The notes under the pieces were generated by a model. The model did not search any database, had not been told where the DNA came from, and saw only the letters and a program-made list of their open reading frames with translations. Positions 31,955-41,232 of a stretch of 46,024 bases of DNA are shown one piece after another. This DNA comes from a bacterium (GTDB lineage: Bacteria > Bacillota > Clostridia > Christensenellales > Aristaeellaceae): positions 1-46,024 of the forward strand of contig JAQXJZ010000091.1 in assembly GCA_029009515.1 (NCBI GenBank), written 5' to 3'. Every line of letters starts with the position of its first letter. The stretch's first letter is position 1. The position numbers were made by a program, and so were the translations under genes.

Positions 31955-33673
31955 TTAGAATCCTGCGCCCTTCATGGCGGACAGCGCCCACTCGGTGTAG
32001 CGCTTCAATACGCCCTTGCGCACGGGCGGCGTGCGCAGAGGCATGGTCTGCCTGCGCTCCTCCAGCACGGCGGTGCATTCCTCGATGCTCATTTCCTTGC
32101 CGTCAATGCCCACCACGTTGAGGGTGCGCGCTTCGATGTCGTAGGCCACGATGTCGCCGGTGCACAGGTAGGCCAGCGGGCCGCCTGCGGCTGCCTCGGG
32201 GCTGACGTGGCCGATGGCCGCGCCGCGGGTTGCGCCGGAGAAGCGCCCGTCCGTCACCAGCGATACGGAGCCGTTCAGGCGCTTGTCGCACACGATGGCC
32301 TCGGTGGTCATGAGCATTTCGGGCATGCCGCTGCCGCGCGGGCCTTCGTAGCGGATCACGAGGATCTCGCCGGGGTTGATTTCGCCTGCCACCACCGCGT
32401 CGTGCGCAGCTTCCTCGCTGTCATACACGCGGGCCACGCCCTTGAGGGTGCGCATGTTTTCGGCGCAGGCGGAGTACTTGATCACGGAGCCTTCGGGGGC
32501 CAGGTTGCCCTTGAGGATGGCGATGGAGCCGGTCTCGGTCACCTGATCGACGGGGATGATAACGTCTTCCTTCTTCAGGCCGTAGTTGTGCAGATAGCCT
32601 TCGCCGCGCTCGAAGAAACCGCTCTTTTGCAGAGCCTCGAGGTTCTCGCCCAGCGTCTTGCCGGTTACGGTCATCACACTCAGATCCAGCTGATCCCTCA
32701 GCGCCCACTGCACCGCAGGCACGCCGCCGGCAAACCAGAAGGATTCCGTCAGGTGCTGGCCGCTGGGGTTGATGTTGCCGATGTGGGGGATGATGCGGTT
32801 GATTTCGTCAAACAGCTCCGGCGGCAGCTCCATGTCCAGCTCGCGGGCGATGGAGGGCAGGTGGAGCGTGGCGTTGGTGGAGCCGCCGATGGCGCTGTGC
32901 ACGATGATGGCGTTGCGGAAGGCGGCAGGGGTGAGGATATCGGACGGCCGGATGTCCTTTTCCACCAGGTTCATGATGGCGCGGCCCGCGGCGCGGGAAT
33001 AGGCCAGTATGTCGCGCATGGTGGCAGGCACCAGCGCGCTGCCGGGCAGGGCAAGGCCCAGCGCCTCGGCCATGCACTGCATGGTGGATGCGGTGCCCAG
33101 GAACGTGCACGCGCCGACTGACGGGCAGCCGGTGAGCTTGTAATTGCGCACTTCCTCCAGCGTGATATCCAGCTTCTGCTTCTGGCGCAGCGAGATGCCG
33201 CCCGCCACCAGCGAGGTGGTCTGATCCGGGCCGGGGCGCATGCTGCCGCCGGGCACGAAGATGGCGGGAATGTTGATGCGCGCCATGGCCTTGAGGTGCG
33301 CGGGGATGGATTTGTCGCACGAGGAGGCCAGCACCATGCCGTCCCACGGCACGAAGCCCGCGTGCAGTTCCACCATATCGCAGAGGGTCTCGCGCGAGGC
33401 GAGGATCATGTTCATGCCGTCGTGACCCTGCGCGCATCCGTCGCAGATGTCCGTGGCGTGGAAGCGGCCGGGGCAGCCGCCTTTTTCGTAAATGCTGCGG
33501 CAGATGTGCTCGCTGACCTGGTTGAGGTGCACGCTGCCGGGGTGGCTATCGCCGTAGACGTCCTCCACGAGGATCTGCAGCTTGTCCACGTCCTCCTCAT
33601 CCCAGCCGGAGCCCAGCTGCAGCGCGTCAAACTGCGCCCACAACGCTCTTTCTCTTGTGCTGCGGATGGCCAT
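31955..33673 (-). CDS. IlvD/Edd-family dehydratase (probable sugar-acid dehydratase)
   Basis: 572 residues. It removes water from an aldonic acid or dihydroxy acid using an iron-sulfur cluster and Mg. Candidate cluster cysteines are Cys77 (ICDGCAQGHDG), Cys119 (SSCDKS) and Cys189 (GACTFLGTAST). SATSRG-like C-terminal features appear in TDGRFSGATRGAAIGHVSPE. Position between a beta-helix carbohydrate enzyme and a DapA-type aldolase suggests an aldonate (pentonate or hexonate) substrate rather than branched-chain amino acid synthesis; no ilv genes are nearby. AGGAGG precedes ATG 33671-33673. Confidence 0.85.
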   Translation of the reverse strand: MAIRSTRERALWAQFDALQLGSGWDEEDVDKLQILVEDVYGDSHPGSVHLNQVSEHICRSIYEKGGCPGRFHATDICDGCAQGHDGMNMILASRETLCDMVELHAGFVPWDGMVLASSCDKSIPAHLKAMARINIPAIFVPGGSMRPGPDQTTSLVAGGISLRQKQKLDITLEEVRNYKLTGCPSVGACTFLGTASTMQCMAEALGLALPGSALVPATMRDILAYSRAAGRAIMNLVEKDIRPSDILTPAAFRNAIIVHSAIGGSTNATLHLPSIARELDMELPPELFDEINRIIPHIGNINPSGQHLTESFWFAGGVPAVQWALRDQLDLSVMTVTGKTLGENLEALQKSGFFERGEGYLHNYGLKKEDVIIPVDQVTETGSIAILKGNLAPEGSVIKYSACAENMRTLKGVARVYDSEEAAHDAVVAGEINPGEILVIRYEGPRGSGMPEMLMTTEAIVCDKRLNGSVSLVTDGRFSGATRGAAIGHVSPEAAAGGPLAYLCTGDIVAYDIEARTLNVVGIDGKEMSIEECTAVLEERRQTMPLRTPPVRKGVLKRYTEWALSAMKGAGF

Positions 33674-33695
33674 TTGTCATTCCTCCTGTTCTCTG

Positions 33696-35699
33696 TCAGT
33701 TGAGGGTGCGCCCGGCGCACCTGGGGCATACGAAGGGGCCGGGCAGCGGATTCAGACCGCGATGGCTGCCGAAGTAGTCCTCATCGAAGGTGATGGGGCT
33801 GCCGTCGGCGGCTTCAAACTTCTGCTCAGGCTCAAAGGCCTCGCCCAGCATTTCGGTGGCGATGACGCCCAGCTTCATCTCGGGCAGCAGATCGTACAGG
33901 TTGGTTTCCAGCCTGTATTCGCCGTTTTCTTCCCTGAGCGCCAGGGTCACTTCGCCCTCCACAATCGTGGCGTCCTTTTCGGTATCGCAGGGCTGTGCGC
34001 CGCCAAAGTACACGTTGCCGCCGGTGTAGACGGGCAGGTGACCGTAGTAGGGCTCCTTGTAGCCACGGCTGAAGTACGTGGTGAACTGGCCAAAGTAGGC
34101 CTCCGGGGTGGGGTAGCCATCATAGGGCTTGGTGCCGCAGATGAAGTTGACAAAGCCCAGACCGTAGTTGCCGCGCTCCTTGGCCTGATCCGCCAGATCA
34201 GCGCGCTCGGGCATCTGCACGAAGATGTTGTTGTAGAACCTCGCGTCGCCGTGCAGGAAGGTCATGAAGCCCATCACCTCGGTGCGGTGCGGCACATGAT
34301 AGGGCGTGTAGCGCGGGCTGTGCTCGTTTTTGGCGCCGTTATCTGTGCCGTTGCCAACGAAGGTGAAGGAACCCGCAATGAGATTGTGCACAAACGCAAG
34401 GCCCTGCGTGCTCAGGCGGCAGGCGCATTCGGACAGGAGCAGGTTGTTGTCGATGAGGGTGGGGCCGTGGGACACTTCCACAAAGATGTCCTCGCCCAGG
34501 GCCAGACCATCCACCAGCTTGGTGCCAACCGGCGGATGATTGTGGTGGAACAGGTTCTGGGTCACGCGGGTGCCCTGCGCCTGCCAGTCCAGCCACAGGC
34601 CGCGGGTGCAGTGGTGGATGTGGTTGCGGCGGTACACCACGTCGATGGCGGCGTGCATCTTGATGCCGCCAATCTCAGCGCCGGCCAGGTTCTGCTTGTT
34701 GTTGATGTGGTGGATGTGGTTGTCCTCGATGATGGAGAACACGCCGCCCAGATGGCCCACAATGCCGGTCTGGCCGCAGTCGTGGATATTGCAGCGGCGC
34801 ACGATGTGCGAGCCGATGTTTTCCTTGGTCCAGCCCTCCAGCTGCGCCTGGCAGATGGCGTCGCGCTCGTTCTGGGTGCCGTCCTTGCAGAAGCGGGTGG
34901 TCCACTTATTTTCGTTGTTGGGTTGCAGGTACTTGCCCAGCGAAATGCCGGAGCACTTGGAGTGAGAAACCTCGCAGTCCTCAATGATCCAGCCCTTGGA
35001 CCAGTGCGGGCCGATCATGCCTTCCTGATACGCCGTGGGCGGCGCCCAGGTGGTGGCGGCCTGACGCACGGTGAAGCCGGAGAGGGTGATGTAGCTGATG
35101 CCCATCTGGCTGGGATGGAAACAGTTGCGGCGCACGTTGATTTCCACGTTTTCCGCGTTGGGATCATACTGGTGGAAGTTGGCGTAGAGCACGGTTTCGT
35201 CGCCGTCCTGCTCGGTGTACCAGGTGTAGACGGTAAAGTCCGGATCCCAGGAGGAAGCGTACACCTCGGGGCTGAACACCTTCTCCTTCACAGGCACTTC
35301 GTACAGGGATTTGCCGTTCAAGTACACCTCGCCCGTGTGAGCGATGCACTCCGGATTGAACCAGTCGCCCTTGACCAGCGTGGTGTAGGGGTTATAGCTG
35401 CCAAACAGGCTGTTGGGGATGCGCGCCGTCCACACGGTGCCTTCCACCTTCGTCCAGTTCTTTACGCTCTCCGCGCCGGTGATGACGGCCTTGAGCGGCT
35501 CCACGGAACGGTAGGTGATGCGGCAGCGGTCGTCCGTACCACCGCGGGCAGGATCGATCTGCTCGTGATACACACCGGGGGCCACCAGCACCTCATCGCC
35601 TGCCACGGCAATAGCGGCGGCCTCGCTGATGCGCTGGAAGGGGCGCAGCCGGCTGCCGTCGCCGCTGCGGATGGCGGATGCATTGACGTAATAGATCAT
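33696..35699 (-). CDS. Right-handed parallel beta-helix protein (likely glycan-active enzyme)
   Basis: 667 residues from ATG 35697-35699 behind AAGGAGG. It opens with YYVNASAIRSGDGSRLRPFQ and EVLVAPGVYHEQIDPARGG, the DUF1565-like start of pectate-lyase-fold proteins. Helix rungs follow: IIEDCEVSHSKCSGISLGKY, IVRRCNIHDCGQTGIVGHLG, IEDNHIHHINN, RRNHIHHCTRGLWLD. There is no signal peptide, so it should act inside the cell on an imported oligosaccharide, as hydrolase or lyase; I cannot name the CAZy family. The very C-terminus has a CPRC motif. First gene of the operon with the dehydratase and aldolase. Confidence 0.75.
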   Translation of the reverse strand: MIYYVNASAIRSGDGSRLRPFQRISEAAAIAVAGDEVLVAPGVYHEQIDPARGGTDDRCRITYRSVEPLKAVITGAESVKNWTKVEGTVWTARIPNSLFGSYNPYTTLVKGDWFNPECIAHTGEVYLNGKSLYEVPVKEKVFSPEVYASSWDPDFTVYTWYTEQDGDETVLYANFHQYDPNAENVEINVRRNCFHPSQMGISYITLSGFTVRQAATTWAPPTAYQEGMIGPHWSKGWIIEDCEVSHSKCSGISLGKYLQPNNENKWTTRFCKDGTQNERDAICQAQLEGWTKENIGSHIVRRCNIHDCGQTGIVGHLGGVFSIIEDNHIHHINNKQNLAGAEIGGIKMHAAIDVVYRRNHIHHCTRGLWLDWQAQGTRVTQNLFHHNHPPVGTKLVDGLALGEDIFVEVSHGPTLIDNNLLLSECACRLSTQGLAFVHNLIAGSFTFVGNGTDNGAKNEHSPRYTPYHVPHRTEVMGFMTFLHGDARFYNNIFVQMPERADLADQAKERGNYGLGFVNFICGTKPYDGYPTPEAYFGQFTTYFSRGYKEPYYGHLPVYTGGNVYFGGAQPCDTEKDATIVEGEVTLALREENGEYRLETNLYDLLPEMKLGVIATEMLGEAFEPEQKFEAADGSPITFDEDYFGSHRGLNPLPGPFVCPRCAGRTLN

Positions 35700-35840
35700 A
35701 TCATGGATCCTCCTTGTATATGGTTCAAAGAAACGCGCGCAGGAATGGTTAACCGCATCATAGCACAAAACACGCTTTGATGAAAAGCGAAAAATTCTCC
35801 TTCCTGATACGGAATTTCAACTTTCCTTATGCAGAAAATT

Positions 35841-35855
35841 CACTTGTGCAAAGTG
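35841..35855. promoter_or_regulatory. Palindromic site in the divergent carbohydrate control region
   Basis: CACTT-GTGCA-AAGTG is a palindrome inside a larger TTATGCA...TGCATAA inverted repeat (35827-35861). It lies between the beta-helix gene and the solute-binding protein gene and could bind the YesN-type regulator of the same locus or a LacI/GntR-type factor. A weak minus-strand promoter (TATGAT near 35757) lies to the left; the rest of the 269-nt gap holds no other recognisable element. Confidence 0.45.
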
Positions 35856-35913
35856 CATAAAAAGAGTTGAGAAAGTACACCCAATCGCAAGAGAGTGCAA
35901 TTGAGTTTCTCCC

Positions 35914-35942
35914 TTGAAACCTCTAAACTATTTTTATCAAAT
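35914..35942 (+). promoter_or_regulatory. Putative promoter of the sugar ABC transporter operon
   Basis: TTGAAA (35914-35919) and TCAAAT (35937-35942) with a 17-nt spacer. The -10 box is weak, as expected for an activator-dependent promoter. Confidence 0.5.
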
Positions 35943-35968
35943 AAAACTCGATAGGAGGCCACTGACCC

Positions 35969-37591
35969 ATGAAGAAACTTGCTGCTATCCTGGCTCTCGT
36001 TCTGGCTCTGTCTCTGGCGATCGCTCCCGCTTACGCGGAAGATCCCTTTGGCAAGTATGATCCGCCCATCACTGTCCACTTCGTTCGTGACACTGATGAC
36101 ACCCTGGACGCCAACTTCTTCTCCCAGCACCCCGACAAGACCATGACCGACAACCTCTGGACCGATCTGTATCGCGATGAGCTGGGCATCATCGTCGAGT
36201 ACGACTGGATCGTCAAGGGCGGCGACGAGTACGACCAGAAGCTCAACATCGCTCTGGCTACCGGCGACATCCCCGAGTTCGTCAGCCTGACCGCTCTGCA
36301 GGTCAAGCAGCTGGCCGAGGCCGGAATGATTCAGCCTCTGGACGAAGTGTACGAGAAGTACGCTGCTCCCCTGACCAAGGAAATGCTGATGTGCACCGGC
36401 ACTGCTCCCTTCGACGCCGTTACCTTCGATGGCAAGCTGTACGCTCTGCCCGAGGTTGACTCCACCCTGATGCTGGCGGACGTGATCTGGATCCGCGTTG
36501 ACTGGCTGGAGAAGCTGGGTCTGGAAATCCCCAAGACCATGGACGATCTGATGAACGTGATGGAAGCCTTCGTCAATGCTGACTTCGACGGCAATGGCGT
36601 GAAGGACACCATCGGCATGGGCATCTCGAAGGATCTGTGGGCCGGCCTGTTCGGTCTGCGCGGCTTCTTCAATGCTTTCGGCGCTTTCCCCACCATCTGG
36701 CACGAGGATGCTGAAGGCAACCTGGTGTACGGTTCCACCACTCCCGAAACCAAGACTGCTCTGGCCAAGCTGAACGAGATGTTCCAGAAGGGCTACATCG
36801 ATCCCGAGTTCGGCGTCAAGACCGGCGGCAAGGTTGCTGAAAGCACCACCGCCGACAAGTGCGGCATCCTGTACGGTGCTCAGTGGAACTCCATCTACCC
36901 CCTGCAGTCCAGCTACGACCTGACCGGCGCCAACTGGCAGGCCATCCCGATCGTGTCCGCCACCGGCGCTCCCGTGAAGGCTCAGACCGAAATCGGCACC
37001 GTGGGCTGGGTGGTTGCCCGTCATGACGTCGAGCATCCCGAAGCTCTGGTGAAGCTGTTCAACATGTTCCTGGAGAAGAACTGGGGCGAAACCAACGAGA
37101 ACGGCGTGTACTACGCTCCCCTGGATTCCGAGTCCATCTGGAAGCTGTCTCCCGTCGTGCCCACCTACCCCGACAAGAACATCGACGCTTTCCTCGCTCT
37201 GGAAGAAGCCCGCGCCACCGGCGACACCAGCAAGGTGACCGGCGAAGCGTACTCCATCCTCAAGAAGCTGGAAGCTTTCGAGTCCGGCTCTGAAGACGGT
37301 TTCGCCATGTGGGGCTGGGAGCGCATCTACGGTGCTAATGGCGCTTACGGCGTGCTGGCCGATTATCAGGCTGCCGGCCTGCTGCAGGACGAAATGTTCG
37401 TTGGTGCTCCCACCGAGACCATGACCGAGCGCATGACCACCCTGGAAGCCATGCAGGACGAAGTGTTCACCAAGATCATCCTTGGCGAAGCTCCCGTGGA
37501 CGATTTCGACAAGTTCGTCGAGGACTTCTACAAGCTCGGCGGCGCCGAGATCACTGCTGAAGTCAACGAGTGGTATCAGTCTGTGAAGTAA
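35969..37591 (+). CDS. Extracellular solute-binding protein, LipO/YtcQ-like, without lipobox
   Basis: 540 residues, the sugar-capturing subunit of a carbohydrate ABC importer. The signal peptide (residues 1-23, ...APAYAED) lacks a lipobox cysteine, unlike most Gram-positive binding proteins. The mature part has the family layout: DYDWIVKGGDEYDQKLNIAL-like region, GDIPEFVSLT, ALPEVDSTLM, WIRVDWLEKLGLEIPKTMDD, and DFDGNGVKDTIGMG, a Ca-binding-like loop. Codon use is richer in GCT and GTT than in neighbours, consistent with high expression. GGAGG lies upstream of ATG 35969. A terminator follows before the permeases, so this protein is probably made in excess. Confidence 0.9.
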   Translation: MKKLAAILALVLALSLAIAPAYAEDPFGKYDPPITVHFVRDTDDTLDANFFSQHPDKTMTDNLWTDLYRDELGIIVEYDWIVKGGDEYDQKLNIALATGDIPEFVSLTALQVKQLAEAGMIQPLDEVYEKYAAPLTKEMLMCTGTAPFDAVTFDGKLYALPEVDSTLMLADVIWIRVDWLEKLGLEIPKTMDDLMNVMEAFVNADFDGNGVKDTIGMGISKDLWAGLFGLRGFFNAFGAFPTIWHEDAEGNLVYGSTTPETKTALAKLNEMFQKGYIDPEFGVKTGGKVAESTTADKCGILYGAQWNSIYPLQSSYDLTGANWQAIPIVSATGAPVKAQTEIGTVGWVVARHDVEHPEALVKLFNMFLEKNWGETNENGVYYAPLDSESIWKLSPVVPTYPDKNIDAFLALEEARATGDTSKVTGEAYSILKKLEAFESGSEDGFAMWGWERIYGANGAYGVLADYQAAGLLQDEMFVGAPTETMTERMTTLEAMQDEVFTKIILGEAPVDDFDKFVEDFYKLGGAEITAEVNEWYQSVK

Positions 37592-37608
37592 TCCCAAACC
37601 AATCCTTT

Positions 37609-37640
37609 GGGGGCTGATCGCATTAGATCAGCCCCCTTTT
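37609..37640 (+). terminator. Internal terminator between binding protein and permeases
   Basis: Perfect 11-bp stem GGGGGCTGATC/GATCAGCCCCC (37609-37619 with 37626-37636) and TTTT. It sits 17 nt after the binding-protein stop and 24 nt before the permease start; probably partial, giving more binding protein than permease mRNA. Confidence 0.85.
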
Positions 37641-37664
37641 GGAAACTTTAGGAGGGGAATGGTT

Positions 37665-38603
37665 ATGACCAAATCCACCCAGCCGACGGTCATCAACACG
37701 GGAAAGAAGCACTGGTTCCGCAAGGAGCTGCCCTTCCACCTGTTCCTGCTGCCGGCCGTCATCATCGTTTTTATCTACATGTATGTGCCCATGGGCGGCC
37801 TGATCATCGCTTTCCAGAAGTTCATTCCCGCCAAGGGTCTGTTTGGCAAACAGAAATGGATCGGCCTTGACAACTTCGTATTCCTCTACAATCTGCCCAA
37901 CGCCATGCAGGCGCTGCGCAACACCATCGTCATCGCGTTCTGGAAGATCGTGCTGCACCTGGTGATTCCCATCATGGTGTCCATCCTGCTCAACGAGCTG
38001 AGCTCTGCCTGGTACCGCCGCAGCGTGCAGACCCTCATCTATCTGCCGCACTTCCTCAGCTGGATCATCTTCGGCGGCATCCTGATTGATATCCTTTCGC
38101 CTTCTTCGGGTCTGGTCAACCGCTTCCTTGGCATTTTCGGCGTCAAGCCCATCTTTTTCCTGGGAAGCAATGACTGGTTCCAGTTTACCGTCATTGCTAC
38201 GGATGTGTGGAAAGAGTTTGGCTTTGGCACCATTGTGTATCTGGCTGCCATCACCAACATCGATCCCACCCAGTATGAAGCTGCCACCATCGACGGCGCC
38301 AACCGTTTCCAGCGCATCATTCACGTCACCATTCCCAACATGCGCATGATCATTGTGCTGATGATGGTGCTCAGCCTTGGCAACGTGCTCAACGCCGGCT
38401 TCGACCAGGTGTACAACCTCTATAGCCCGCAGGTATACGAGACCGGCGACATCCTGGATACCTTCATCTACCGCATTGGTCTGCTGGAAGCGCAGTTTGG
38501 CGTTGCTACGGCCATGGGTATGTTCAAGTCCCTGGTATCCACGCTGTTCATCTCCGTAAGCTACTACTGCGCGTACAAGTTTGCGGACTACCGCATCTTC
38601 TAA
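37665..38603 (+). CDS. Carbohydrate ABC permease, LplB type
   Basis: 312 residues from ATG 37665, which is correctly spaced from AGGAGGGG; ATG 37659 is too close to it. Six membrane spans. The N-terminus ELPFHLFLLPAVIIVFIYMY and the coupling-helix EAA-type motif YEAATIDGANRFQRIIHVTI identify the LplB/YtcP permease pair of oligosaccharide importers. It pairs with the next gene. No ATPase gene is in the locus, so a shared MsmX-type ATPase is expected elsewhere. Confidence 0.9.
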   Translation: MTKSTQPTVINTGKKHWFRKELPFHLFLLPAVIIVFIYMYVPMGGLIIAFQKFIPAKGLFGKQKWIGLDNFVFLYNLPNAMQALRNTIVIAFWKIVLHLVIPIMVSILLNELSSAWYRRSVQTLIYLPHFLSWIIFGGILIDILSPSSGLVNRFLGIFGVKPIFFLGSNDWFQFTVIATDVWKEFGFGTIVYLAAITNIDPTQYEAATIDGANRFQRIIHVTIPNMRMIIVLMMVLSLGNVLNAGFDQVYNLYSPQVYETGDILDTFIYRIGLLEAQFGVATAMGMFKSLVSTLFISVSYYCAYKFADYRIF

Positions 38604-38621
38604 GAAAGGGGGAGCTGAAAA

Positions 38622-39506
38622 ATGGTTGAATCCAAGCATCCTGCTAATATCGCCTTTACGATCATCAATTACATCGTTACCGGCTTCCTCGGTCTGATCT
38701 GTCTGATCCCGCTGATCCACGTGTTTGCCATTTCGCTGTCCAGCTCTGCGGCTGCGACCGGCGGTCTGGTAACCCTGTGGCCGGTGGACTTCACCCTGGA
38801 ATCCTACGCCTACGTAGCCCGCCGCGCCGCCTTCTGGAAGTCCATGGTGGTGTCCGTGCAGCGCGTGATCATCGGTGTGGGCCTGAACATGTTCTTCTGC
38901 ATCATGTGCGCCTATCCGCTGAGCAAGGCCAAGGATCAGTTCCGCTGCCGCAGCATCTACGCCTGGTACTTCTTCATCACCATGCTTATCTCCGGCGGCC
39001 TCATTCCCCTGTACATGGTCATCCGTGAAACCGGCCTGCTGGGCACCATCTGGGCGCTGGTGATTCCCGGTGCGGTGCCGGTGTACAACATCGTGCTGCT
39101 GCTCAACTTCTTCCGCCAGACGCCCCGCGAGCTGGAGGAAGCCGCCATCGTGGACGGCGCCAGCCAGTGGACCATCCTGTGGCGCATCTTTGTGCCCACC
39201 TCCACTGCCGCACTGGCCACCGTGGGTCTTTATTCCACGGTTTACCACTGGAACGACTGGTTTAGTGGTATACTGTATCTGAAGCTGCCCGAGCAGTACC
39301 CCCTGCAGAGCTACCTGCGCTCCGTTGTGATTGACATGAAGCTCAACAACATGGGCGCTCAGGACTGGCAGGCCCTGGCGCTGGTGAGCGACAAGACCGT
39401 CAAGTGCGCGCAGATCTTCCTGGCCGCTCTGCCCATTCTGTGCGTGTATCCTTTCCTGCAGAACTACTTTGTCAAGGGTATGGTGCTGGGCTCTGTGAAG
39501 GGATGA
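38622..39506 (+). CDS. Carbohydrate ABC permease, YtcP type
   Basis: 294 residues, second permease of the importer, 18 nt after the first. Six membrane spans. Typical are the start NIAFTIINYIVTGFLGLICL, PLIHVFAISLSSSAA, the EAA-type motif ELEEAAIVDGASQWTILWRI and the closing KYFVKGMVLGSVKG-like end (QNYFVKGMVLGSVKG). It should form a heterodimer with the LplB-type subunit and take sugar from the upstream binding protein. Confidence 0.9.
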   Translation: MVESKHPANIAFTIINYIVTGFLGLICLIPLIHVFAISLSSSAAATGGLVTLWPVDFTLESYAYVARRAAFWKSMVVSVQRVIIGVGLNMFFCIMCAYPLSKAKDQFRCRSIYAWYFFITMLISGGLIPLYMVIRETGLLGTIWALVIPGAVPVYNIVLLLNFFRQTPRELEEAAIVDGASQWTILWRIFVPTSTAALATVGLYSTVYHWNDWFSGILYLKLPEQYPLQSYLRSVVIDMKLNNMGAQDWQALALVSDKTVKCAQIFLAALPILCVYPFLQNYFVKGMVLGSVKG

Positions 39507-39513
39507 TGAACCA

Positions 39514-41232
39514 ATGAGACAACAGCCGATCAGCCTGAAAAGGAGCGTATTCATCCGACTGCTGGCCCTTACCGTGGCCGTAGTTCTCCTTTTCTATGCC
39601 ATCGGTCTGTATCTCAACTTCACTGCCATCAGCAATGTCCGCGACGGCCTGCAGGTCTCGCTGGACACAGAGGCACAGTACATCGCTGGCGAGCTGGAGC
39701 GCGAGCTGAACAACCTGCTGGTTTTCCAGCAGGAGCTCGCCAGCGATGACTACCTGCTGCGCTATTACATCACCCATCCCACGCTCAGTGCGTACAAGCG
39801 CATTGAGTACATCAAACAGATCTCCAATCAACTGTGGCGCATCACGCGTTTTTCATCCATCGTGGAAACGGCCCGGGTTCACTTCAGGCAGCTGGGTACC
39901 ACCATTGCCGCTGACCAGGCTTTTTACGATACGCTGGATGAAAGTGCGTGGGCGCGTTTTTCCGTGTATACGGGTGCTACGCCCTTCCATGTGGAAAAGT
40001 GGAACAACCGGGTGTACCTGCTCTATTCCAAGATTGAGCGCAAGGAGCCCGCGTTCATCATCGAAATTGGCATTTCTCCCGAAAAGCTGCTTGCCCGTCT
40101 TTCCAGCATGCGAAGCAGCGATGGCATCGCCATGCTGCTGGTGCACGAGGACGGCAGACCTTTTGCCGGCACGCCCGAAGCCAACGCGCTGACGGGACGG
40201 CTCAAGCGCGTTGGGCACAAATATCTGGTGGACGAGGCGGAGTATCTGGTATCGGCAGCGGAGATTCCCTCGCTGTCGATGCGCATGCTGTGCTGTGCGC
40301 CCGTCAACACCGCCATGAAGCCCCTTCTGCAGCACAACCTGTGGGTATGGGGTCTGACGCTGCTGGCAGGCATCCTGCTGGTGGCCTACCTGCTGTACTA
40401 CCGCCAGTACATTCTCCACCCCCTGAACACGATCTTTGAATCCGCACGCCGTGCCGAGGAGACGGGCCGTTTCCTCATTGAGCAGCGCAACACGGATTTT
40501 GACGATATTTACGCCCAGTTCACCTCCATGGTGGAGAGGCTTGAGCGCATGGCCGGGCGCGCCTACGAGGAGCAGCTGCGCGCCCAGCGGGCTGAGCTGC
40601 AGCAATTGCAGATGCAGATCAACCCACACTTCTTCTACAACACCCTGTTCATGGTGTACCGCATGGCGCAGAACGAGGGCTGCGAGGACATTGCGCAGGT
40701 GTGCCTCAACCTGAGCAACTACTACCGCTACATCACCAAGATGCCCGGCCACGATGTGCCGCTTCGGGACGAGGTGGATCACATCCGCCAGTACCTGGAC
40801 ATCCAGCGCATCCGCTTCTCGCCGCGCATCACCATCCACATGGATGACCTGCCGCAGGACATCGAGAACGAAAAGATTCCGCCGCTCATGCTGCAGCCCA
40901 TTGTGGAAAACGCCTTTGTGCATGGCGTCAAGAACCGCACCAGCGGCGGCTATGTGGAAATGCACTACCAGTACACGGATACGTGGTACCGCGTCATCGT
41001 GTACGACAACGGCGGCAACATGGACGAGGCCGCTGTGGAAGAGCTCAACCGCCGTCTGACCTGCGGCGATCTGGAGGCCGGAAGCGCCCTGCAGAACCTT
41101 GCCCGCCGCATGGAGCTGCGCTACGGCGACAAGTATGATCTCAAGCTGGAAAGCTATCATCACGGACTGCGCGTGTCCATCACTTTCCCCAGACAGGAGG
41201 GATCTGACCATGATGTCATTGCTGGTGGTTGA
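39514..41232 (+). CDS. Sensor histidine kinase, YesM family
   Basis: 572 residues. Membrane helices at about 15-35 and 270-295 bracket an extracytoplasmic sensing domain; a HAMP-like linker follows. The His_kinase domain starts at LQMQINPHFFYNTLFMVYRM with the phospho-acceptor His near residue 372 (family usually FLYNTL). The ATP-binding N box is QPIVENAFVHGVKN near 464. It follows the permeases by 7 nt and overlaps the response regulator by 23 nt. It probably senses a sugar, perhaps via the binding protein, and controls this locus. Confidence 0.92.
   Translation: MRQQPISLKRSVFIRLLALTVAVVLLFYAIGLYLNFTAISNVRDGLQVSLDTEAQYIAGELERELNNLLVFQQELASDDYLLRYYITHPTLSAYKRIEYIKQISNQLWRITRFSSIVETARVHFRQLGTTIAADQAFYDTLDESAWARFSVYTGATPFHVEKWNNRVYLLYSKIERKEPAFIIEIGISPEKLLARLSSMRSSDGIAMLLVHEDGRPFAGTPEANALTGRLKRVGHKYLVDEAEYLVSAAEIPSLSMRMLCCAPVNTAMKPLLQHNLWVWGLTLLAGILLVAYLLYYRQYILHPLNTIFESARRAEETGRFLIEQRNTDFDDIYAQFTSMVERLERMAGRAYEEQLRAQRAELQQLQMQINPHFFYNTLFMVYRMAQNEGCEDIAQVCLNLSNYYRYITKMPGHDVPLRDEVDHIRQYLDIQRIRFSPRITIHMDDLPQDIENEKIPPLMLQPIVENAFVHGVKNRTSGGYVEMHYQYTDTWYRVIVYDNGGNMDEAAVEELNRRLTCGDLEAGSALQNLARRMELRYGDKYDLKLESYHHGLRVSITFPRQEGSDHDVIAGG

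Noticed and set aside
33582-35780. Plus-strand open frames opposite the dehydratase and beta-helix genes
   Set aside because: Antisense shadows of well-supported genes on the minus strand.
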